Origin: Narthecium ossifragum
Taxonomy: Eukaryota; Streptophyta; Magnoliopsida; Dioscoreales; Nartheciaceae
NCBI GenBank assembly: GCA_963920575.1
Contig: OY986969.1
Coordinates: 12,044,615 to 12,108,614, forward strand
Direction of reading: 5' to 3'
Length of the DNA: 64,000 bases
The translations under genes and the position numbers were made by a program. Each line of letters starts with the position of its first letter. Position 1 is the first letter of the stretch. Of the stretch, positions 56,709 to 64,000 are shown piece by piece. Under the pieces are notes generated by a model. The model made no database searches. It saw only the letters and a list, made by a program, of their open reading frames with translations, and was not told where the DNA came from.

Positions 56709-57148
56709 ACCTTGTCTTTGAAACATTCTTGTAATCCAAAGTTTTCTGAAATGTTTTTGAATGGATGTGTTGTAATGCAAGTGTTGGAATCTTTTGAATG
56801 AAAGGCAATGTTTGTTTGATAATGTTAATCTCTTGATCATAATACGATGTTGGAAAGTGTTAAGTTGTATTAGTATAAATTTTTGACCTCCAATATCCAT
56901 TTAAACTATTTCATGATAGCCAATATTCACTTTCTTAAAAGAAGTGAAAATGCTAAAATCTAAGATAACTTGTCATTATATCTCAAAATTAACTTTTCTT
57001 ATCCTTTTAGTGATATATGACTTGTGTGCATCCTTGGTATTCAATTTAGAACTCTTTTTAAGAAAGAATTGGATGCATAGATTAAAGGGGAGCTTAAATA
57101 TTTTATCATCACATTTAAAAGGGTTGTCATCATCAAAAAGGGGGAGAT
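56709..57148 (+). other. F 3' noncoding region and PPT
   Basis: It resumes F after the H TSD copy. It resembles the C-family 3' region (ggatgcatagatt near 57070) and carries purine tracts taaaggggagc (57084) and aaaaagggggagat (57136-57149), the last directly before the LTR. No gene is seen. Confidence 0.75.
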
Positions 57149-57154
57149 TGTTGA

Positions 57155-59744
57155 TGTGAGGACCCGTACCTCCAACCCGGTCCAACCGCGTTAGGTCGAG
57201 GGTCTGGGTTTGTGGTTTGGCTCGGTTGGCATTGGGATGCGATCGGTTGATTGCATCGCTGTTTTTGACCCCAGTGGCATTTTGGTAAATATGCTCCTTG
57301 GTGGTTAGTTTCACACCCGCGTGGCACACACTGCCTATGATTGATGTATGTGATTGATTAGAACCTTAAGGGCGCTTCCGATCGCGCTTCCGATCGGAAG
57401 ATCGGAGCTCGATCGGGAGAGATCAAATCGGACGGCTGTGATCGATTCCAGCTTTCTATTTAAGCTCTCCTCCTTTCTCTCTTTTCTTTCTTTCTTCTTC
57501 TCTAGCCGTTCTCTTTCTCCCTCTCTCTAACCGGCTGAGCTAGGGCTTCGGAGCGCGGCTTTCGAGGAGCGGATTCCGGCGATCGGACTTGGAGGATGCG
57601 TGGAGGAGCTGCCCTACTTGATCAAGTAGGTGTTTCTACCACGATCTTAGTATCGGGTTCTCCTAGGATAGCCTTTTTGTGCTTTCGCTGTAGAAATACT
57701 TGTTAGAATGTTGTGTGGTTCAGTGCATGTGTATTATGGCTTGTTTCTAGTATTCCTATCAGTGGATTTCCGTATTTTATCGGACGATTTCCGTATTATC
57801 GCAGTTTCGTCGGTTTTCAGCCATTGAGACCTAGGTTTGAGATTTAACCATCAAAATTGTATTTTGATCGTACCATTAGCTTCACCATCATCTTTTACAC
57901 ATGCTTGCAAAGTTTCATCAACTTTCAACTTGATTTGATCATTCAAATCCAAGAAATTGGATTTCCAGCACTGTTCTGAGGAACTGTGTCGTGGGGCTGA
58001 CGGTCGATCGGTGGATCGACCGTCAAGCGTTAATACGCTTCTTTCAGGCCTGACGGTCAACCGTCGGGCTCTGTCGCGTTTTTGGCCTCCCACGGTCGAT
58101 CCGTGGTTCCTTCTCCTTTTTCATTCCGCCTCACGGTCGACCGTCGCATCGTCCGTGAGGCTCTGTCCCGTTTTGGGTCTCCCATGGTCGATGCACCGAT
58201 CGACCATGGCCCTCATGCTTTTCCCTCGATTGGCCCCACGGTCGACCGTCGAATCGACCGTGGCCTCACGGTCGACTGTCGGATCGACCGTCGCATCGAC
58301 CATGGGCCACTGAGCTATGTTTGCTGGTTTCCTTTGATTGGTTTTCATCCATGATAGATACCCAAACATGTTATGAAACATACACGTCGTTTTCAAGGGA
58401 TTTTCGAGGGATTTCTATCGAGATTGGGAATTGAATTGGGCGTTTGTCTTTTTGGTGGATTTATGGATAGATGTGCATTTAAATACTTAGTTGATTGATA
58501 TATTTATGTGCTTATTGTTGCTTAACCGTTAGCTAGCTATGAGTGCTAGCTAATGTGGAATTGTGGAACCTTAGCCTGATGTCGGCGTGTGCCGAGGGCT
58601 ATTGTATAAATGTGGGCCAGTTACCTGTGGGGTAACTGTGGAACCTTAGTCTGTCAGGTGCAAGAGAGCACTGAAGACTATTGTATATTTGTGTTCAATG
58701 CTTTGCTCTATTTTTGTTTGGTTAGTATAGATTATCTGTATTTGAGACCCTTTGCTATGCTCACCCCTTTGGCTAGCTATAGGCTATGCCTAGCCCTGTA
58801 AGGTTATCGTCATGTTGTTGCATGCCTATATCTCGTTATTTGTGCCTGAGCATTGCATGCATCTTGTTTGCATTAGAGGCATATCAGGTTAAGTGGGCGA
58901 TGGGTTGATCGCCGATTCGAGGCTCTCGGGTAGCTCGGATCTAGCCTTAGGACCGCGGCTGGGTAGTCAGGATTAGGGCGTGATTGTTTGATCAGAATAT
59001 CATGTTATTGAGGATGGACGCTAGTTGGCTGAGATCTTTGTTTTGAGGTTTAGAGGTCGTGTTGTCTTCCCAAGGCTAAGTACTAAGAATGGTTGTCGGT
59101 GCGTTCCCGACGTGGTTCTCCAAGGCATGGTATTCCTGCTTGGGTAAGGGTGATCCTGCATGCAACTGTTCCTTGGCCTCCTGGTAACATGTTCAGGAGA
59201 GAGGTTTCATGACATGAGCCCTTGGGACACCGATAGGGGTTGTGGGACCCCACGGCATTCCTTAGGCTTGAGCGGGGAGACATCACTGTTGGTGTTTTCC
59301 TCCTTTCAGTGTGCCGTAGAGTAGAACCCTATTGAGCTTATCGCTCACTCCTACCCGGGCTGCGTTTGCAGGTGCAGGCGCTAGTTCTTCAGCAGTAGAG
59401 CCAGCGAGATCAGCTTTTGGAGGCGCGACTACATCCAGAGGTGCTGGAGATTGCTGGAGGACGATTGTTGTACTTTGGCAGTTTTGTAAATTATAAACAT
59501 CTTTCGAGGACTTTTGGATTATTGTATAAATCTTTCCTTCGGAGGAGTTTCATAAAGAATTGTAATCAGATGTTTAAATAGTACAACTTGATGTATTATG
59601 AATTAAATTTCTGTTTCACCTCTGGAATATATATTGTTTAGATTTATTTATGTTTTCCGCTTTGTATCGCGTCAGTTGGAGATGAATAGTGTAGATTTCC
59701 CCTCATGCCTAGGCCGGATGGGTTTTCTGGGTCGGGATGTGACA
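57155..59744 (+). mobile_element. B2: solo LTR of Ty3/gypsy family B
   Basis: It is 2590 bp, from TGTGAGGACCC to GGGATGTGACA. The TSD gttga is perfect at 57150-57154 and 59745-59749. It sits six bases inside the F 3' LTR. TATA-like ctatttaag lies at 57456-57464 and a palindrome array at 58000-58310. It is the undivided reference for B1. Confidence 0.92.
58000..58310 (+). repeat. GGTCGATC/GATCGACC array in B2
   Basis: About fourteen motifs, several as direct hairpins (cggtcgatcggtggatcgac at 58009). Confidence 0.82.
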
Positions 59745-60615
59745 GTTGATCTTAATCTTGTTTTGATAATGCCAATATACATTAAATGATAAAATATATG
59801 TTTAATATTTATTACCCCTTAATTGGAAGTCTTAAATTCAATATTTAATGATTTATTGTACTGATGGTCGATGCATGGATCGACCGTGGGAATGCGACGG
59901 TCGATCCATGGATTGACCATGGGGTTGGACGGTCGATGCACCATACTTGTCATAATGAAATGTTGGATCGCGGTCGATCGGAGCATCGACCCTGAGAAGC
60001 CATTTTCTTAACAGAGCCTGACGGTCGATGCGACGGTCGATTATCAACGGTCGATCGACGATCGTCCGTGAGCTTTGCACTTTGTGTTTTTAAATGTTGT
60101 AGGCTCACAGACAATCCGACGGACGATGCGACAGGTCGACCGTGGAGGATGTTGGTGAAAAGTGAAGAACCGACGGTCGATCGGAGCATCGACCCTGAGA
60201 AGCATTTTTCACAACAGAGCCTCACGAACGATGCGACGGTCGATGGATGGATCGACCGCAGCTCGCAAAGGCTGAGTTTTTGTACATGACGATCGATGTC
60301 ACGGACGATGGATGGATCGACCGCCAGCAATGCGTAGAGCAAAAAAACTAGCTGTTGGAGAGTTGGAGAGAGCTGTTGGAGGTCCTTTTTGAGCTGGTTG
60401 AAGGCTAGATATAAGTAGTTTTTGTTGTAAACTTGCCACAACTATTATTGATATTATTGAGATCATATGAGCAAGTCTAAGGAAGAGTTACTGTTAGCCC
60501 TAATGACGTTTTAATTATGTTTTGATGATGCCAATATGTTCTTAAATGATAAAATATATATGTGATAAAATATATGTTGATAGCTAGCTTTAACTTTCAT
60601 ATTTGAGATATTATT

Positions 60616-60778
60616 GAGTTGACGGATGATGCATGGATGCATCCGAGGAGCTCACGGATGATGCGCGGACGCATCCGTGGAGCTCACGGATGATGCGCGG
60701 ACGCATCCGTGGAGCTCACGGATGATGCGCTGATGCATCCGTAGAGTTGGCGGATGATGCGCGGATGCATCCGTAGGA
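60616..60778 (+). repeat. ggatgatgcgcggacgcatcc tandem array, five units
   Basis: Five ~32-bp units ctcacggatgatgcgcgga plus cgcatccgtggag. It is the complement of the array in the minus-strand TR-GAG LTRs. Confidence 0.85.
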
Positions 60779-60837
60779 TGCGACGGTCGATCCGTGGATC
60801 GACCGTGAGGCTTTTTTGAAGAATAGTAAGGTGTGAC

Positions 60838-63247
60838 TGTGAGGACCTGCCCCTCTACCCCTGTGGCTCGCTGTAGACCGCAAGGGCAATTTGGTAAATT
60901 GCGCCTTGTTGGTTTGTTTCACACCCGCGTGTGCACACACTGGCCTTGTCTGTGTTCGTATTTGTTTAGAATGGCTAGGTGAACCCGGGATCGAAAGATC
61001 CGGACTTGGGCTTGAGTTCTTGCCAAAGTTTAACTTTCAGCACACAAATGATCGATCCTCTATGGCCAGAAAGCCTTGTGAATCGTCACAAGGGATCGAT
61101 CCTCTTCGTGCCAGAAAGCCTTGTGAATCGTCATGAAGGATCGATCCTCCCTTGAGTAAGGATCGATCATTTATAAGTCGGTTGGTTTTCTGCTTCGCAA
61201 GGACGGCCACCGCTGGCCGTCGCTCTCCCCTGTCAGAGGGGGAGGACTTTCTCCTCCCCTCCCCCAGCTTTTTCCCCTCTTTCCCGGCTGTCCCCTCCCC
61301 CCTTTCCCCTCCTTTTCTTCTTCCCTTCCTTCCTTCTTCTTCTTCTCTTTTCTTCTCTCCCGACGTTGCTCTTCCCCTGTTTTTCCGGCAGCCACCTTCT
61401 CCTCTTCCGTTCTCCCTCCTCCGACCACCAAATTGGGTGTTCTTTGGCTCGTTGGATCCGTGACAACTACAGGAAGATCCCTGAAGTGGTTTGGAGGCTT
61501 GTTGGTGATCAAATCGCGGGGAATCAGCCGAGGAAAGCGCAGCTAGGTAGGGTTATACCTATTGATGTTCTTTTCAGGTTTTCTTGTGATCTAGCCGTTG
61601 GATCTTGTTGATACTTACTTTGTTGGTTTCCTTATGCCTTGTAGAATAACTGATTCAAGTTTCATGTTAATCAGTTGAGATTTGAGTAGGTTTTATGGAT
61701 GATTAGTCTCGGATTTCTGGTTTTCTGCTGTTCCTGAGAAACAGCCGGCTTGCGGCGAGTTTTTCGGCCGGCGAGTACATGATCTTGGCTTTTCATAAAC
61801 ATAAGAGTTGTAGCTCTACTCGTTAGCTTTCCATTCCATTTTGTTTCGTATTTTTTTCGATTTATGTACGATTTCTGATGAATTGTTTGCTGGAGGGCTG
61901 CGTTGCAGCAATTAAAGGGTAAGTTGGTTTAATCAGCGATTTTTGATTAATGTTTCCCGTTAATCCAACCGTTGGATGTTTATGAAATTTGGATATGATG
62001 ATCCTGGTTTATACATCTACTGGTGGCTAAGTTGGATCTTGAATCCAACATCGTTTGGATGTCGGATCGACGGGATCAATTAGCCCCTAAGTAGAGGCTT
62101 TGGGTGTTTTTGAATATAATATTATATTTCGAAATATAATATTATATTGTGCTTTGTTCATCATCGTTTTCGGGGTTGCTTCCCGTTGCAGGAGTCCGCG
62201 GGTGACGGTCGTGGTACCGTCGTAATGCCGGGACCCGCTGCGGATCGGCTGGCAGCGGTTGGTGGTACCGCTGCAGCGATCCAGTAGACTTATATGATGT
62301 TTGAGATACTGTTGCATGCCTTTCCTATTATTTGTGTATGTCATAGCATGCATTGTTGTTGTGTGCATTAGTTGCATTGGTTAGGGCGTGGGTGATCCTT
62401 GGGTCGCCGTCCCGAGGCTGGAAGCTCGGACTTAGCCCTAGGACCGGGGTTGGGCTGTTAGGACCCGGTTGAATTGTGATGTCCAGTCATTTCGATGATA
62501 GGCTTAGATGACTGGTACACTTGTGGCTTGATGATTGTAGAGGTCGTGTCGGCCTCGAGTCGGAGGCTGAGGTGTAGCCGGTGTCCCACTGTGCTGACCT
62601 TTGGTGTCGCCAGTGTTTGTTAAGCTTACTGAGTGCCGTCCCTGGGCCTCAGGGACACGCGTCCCACTGTGCTGACCTTTGGTGTCGCCAGTGTTTGTTG
62701 AGCTTACTGAGTGCCGTCCCCGGGCCTCAGGGACACGCGGTGGGGTTATGGGACCCCTGTATACACCCAGATCCTACTCGAGGGCGACACTGTTGTCTTT
62801 CCCTCTTCCTTCTGTGTGTCGTAGTGTAGATCCCTACTGAGCTTAGTGCTCACACCTACCCGGGGCTGCGTTTTGCAGGTGCAGGCGTCAGTTCTTCTTC
62901 CTTGGCCCCTACCGGGCAGTTGGGTGGCGATGCGGCGGTGCCAGGCGGAGTCTGAGAGGTGGTGATCGATCTTTATTGCTTTTATACCCTATGTTAGATA
63001 GTCTCCTACGGGAGTGTTGTATTTTTGAATCTTCCCCTCTCCGAGGATTTGTATAATCACTTGAGTTTTAAATCTGTGGTTCGAGGTTTCATTATTATAT
63101 TGTATCTTTATTTTGGGGATGCTTTTGGTGAACTGCTAGAGAGACCAATAGGTTAGAGGGAACCCTCGCCAGCTTTTCTTCCGCGTTTGTTAGGTTCCGG
63201 TTCGCGTCGCCCGGCCCGGTTGGGCTTTCGCGGGTCGGGACGCGACA
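60838..63247 (+). mobile_element. A3: solo LTR of family A type
   Basis: It is 2410 bp, from TGTGAGGACC to GGACGCGACA, with the TSD gtgac at 60833-60837 and 63248-63252. It is collinear with the A LTRs, but the GATC cluster (61045-61170) has a different wording (ggatcgatcctc with agaaagccttgtgaatcgtc spacers). It contains the same GC hairpins, pyrimidine tract and AT palindromes. Confidence 0.92.
62583..62738 (+). repeat. 78-bp tandem duplication in A3
   Basis: Unit 62583-62660 repeats at 62661-62738 with two substitutions. It occurs once in the A LTRs (about 5569-5670), so it arose in A3. Confidence 0.88.
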
Positions 63248-64000
63248 GTGACGGTTGATCGGTGCATCGACCGTGGGAAGCTTTTTTGTTGACAGAGCCT
63301 GACAGACGATGTCACGGACGATGCGACGGTCGACCGTGAGGCGTGACGGACGATGCATGGATCAATCGTGAGCCCAGAAACTAGCCGTTAAAGAGCCGTT
63401 GCAGAAACAGAAAATAGCCATTGGAAGCTATTTTTTGAGGCCCTAAAGCTCAAGTATATATGAGAAGATGCATCAAATTTGGGATAAGAGTAAGGGAGAT
63501 ATTAGTTTACATTGTAACATGTTTTAGTCTTCTTTTGAGAGCTTTACTTTTTGTAAATCTACTTCAAGTTGTGAAGTAGACTTTGAGAGAAATATCCAAG
63601 AGAGAGCTTGGAGTGTTTTGTAAGGTTCTCAAGCACCTAAAAGCTTGAGGGGGAGCTCCAGCAGTTGTTGGAGGATTTGTAAGGTTGCCAAGCACCCAGA
63701 AGCTTGGTGGGAAAACTTGTAAGGGAGAATTACAAGTAGTGGAACCTCAAGGAGGCCCTTGAGAGAGTGGACGTAGGCAAGGTTTGCCGAACCACTATAA
63801 AATCTGGTGCAAGTCTCCTAACTCTTTCTCTCATCCTTCATTGCATGCTTTATTTATAGTTGTCATATCTAAACAAGCATACTAGTCTTCTAGCTTTCAA
63901 TCTTGGTTTTCATCTATTGTATTTCCACAAAAAGCTCCAATTCACCCCCCCCCCCTTTTGAACCATTAATTGGTATCAGAGCCTCGTCTCTATATTTGAG

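Larger units (their letters stand above)
17821..60491 (+). mobile_element. F: Sirevirus-type Ty1/copia element with extra 3' ORF, heavily interrupted
   Basis: The order is 5' LTR (17821-18871), PBS, gag (27916-29665), pol (29686-32790), a palindrome-rich spacer, an extra ORF (33441-34685), 3' noncoding DNA resuming at 56709, PPT (57137-57148), and 3' LTR from 57149. It is broken by E, H, B2 and a TR-GAG LTR, and its 3' LTR runs past 60491 outside the window. The two LTR pieces agree over about 700 bp. An extra ORF after pol and repeated PPTs fit the SIRE/Maximus lineage. The join at 27839 duplicates the LTR end and PBS, so F may be a chimera of two copies. Confidence 0.72.
57149..60491 (+). 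repeat. F 3' LTR (interrupted, continues past a TR-GAG LTR)
   Basis: It starts TGTTGA at 57149, is split by B2, and resumes at 59750 (tcttaatcttg) to 60491, where a TR-GAG LTR interrupts. It is collinear with 17821-18486. The ggtcgat/gatcgacc array lies at 59864-60330. Confidence 0.85.
60492..64000 (+). mobile_element. TR-GAG family second copy: 5' LTR and PBS, runs off the window
   Basis: It begins TGTTAGCCCTAATGACG at 60492, directly after gttac of the F LTR. The LTR is split by A3 and ends CCATTA at 63968. A PBS (63971-63982, TGGTATCAGAGC) and leader follow to the edge. Orientation is opposite to the copy at 38572-43889. TATA-like gtatatatgag lies at 63454-63464. Whether gag-only or full-length lies beyond cannot be told. 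Confidence 0.85.

Overview
The window is plant nuclear DNA made almost wholly of nested transposable elements. The lineages are typical of angiosperms: Sirevirus-type Ty1/copia, Tekay-type chromovirus Ty3/gypsy, Athila-type Ty3/gypsy with a tRNA-Asp primer site, and a Mutator-like DNA transposon. I found no complete, ordinary host gene, and no rRNA or tRNA gene. The species cannot be named from the sequence.

The layout is a stack of insertions, most of them fixed by target-site duplications (TSDs). Level 0 is C, a Sirevirus-family element (+) that fills the left edge. Its gag remnant lies at 1-855 and its 3' LTR starts at 17239. C is split by a Mutator-like element (MULE, 1964-17099, 342-bp terminal inverted repeats, TSD atcatatgac). 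The MULE carries a multi-exon gene on the minus strand. An exon of that gene is hit by a solo LTR of Ty3 family B (B1, 3139-15535, TSD ctcgg). B1 is itself split by a tandem Ty3 chromovirus array, A (3701-13934).

The 3' LTR of C is also split by a second Sirevirus, F (17821 to about 60491 and beyond). F is broken by an Athila element E (18894-27838); by a pol-less Ty3-like element H (34808-56708, minus, TSD acc[g/t]t); by a solo LTR B2 (57155-59744, TSD gttga); and by a further LTR of the C family (60492 to the window end). That last LTR holds a solo LTR A3 (60838-63247, TSD gtgac). H contains a solo LTR A2 (37882-55408, minus, TSD tgcag). A2 contains a gag-only Sirevirus copy (TR-GAG, 38572-43889, TSD tcca[g/t]) and a three-LTR Athila-like array I (43939-54349, TSD ctacc).

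Two patterns stand out. First, several families have lost pol but keep gag: TR-GAG and C share the same deletion and behave as one gag-only family, and I keeps an intact gag-protease ORF with no RT or integrase; H has lost nearly all coding. Second, nearly every LTR carries a dense array of short GATC/TCGA palindromes. The motif wording is shared between unrelated superfamilies and differs between relatives, which suggests exchange of, or selection on, a common regulatory cassette. The autonomous-type coding regions (A, E, F) are all broken by stops or frameshifts.
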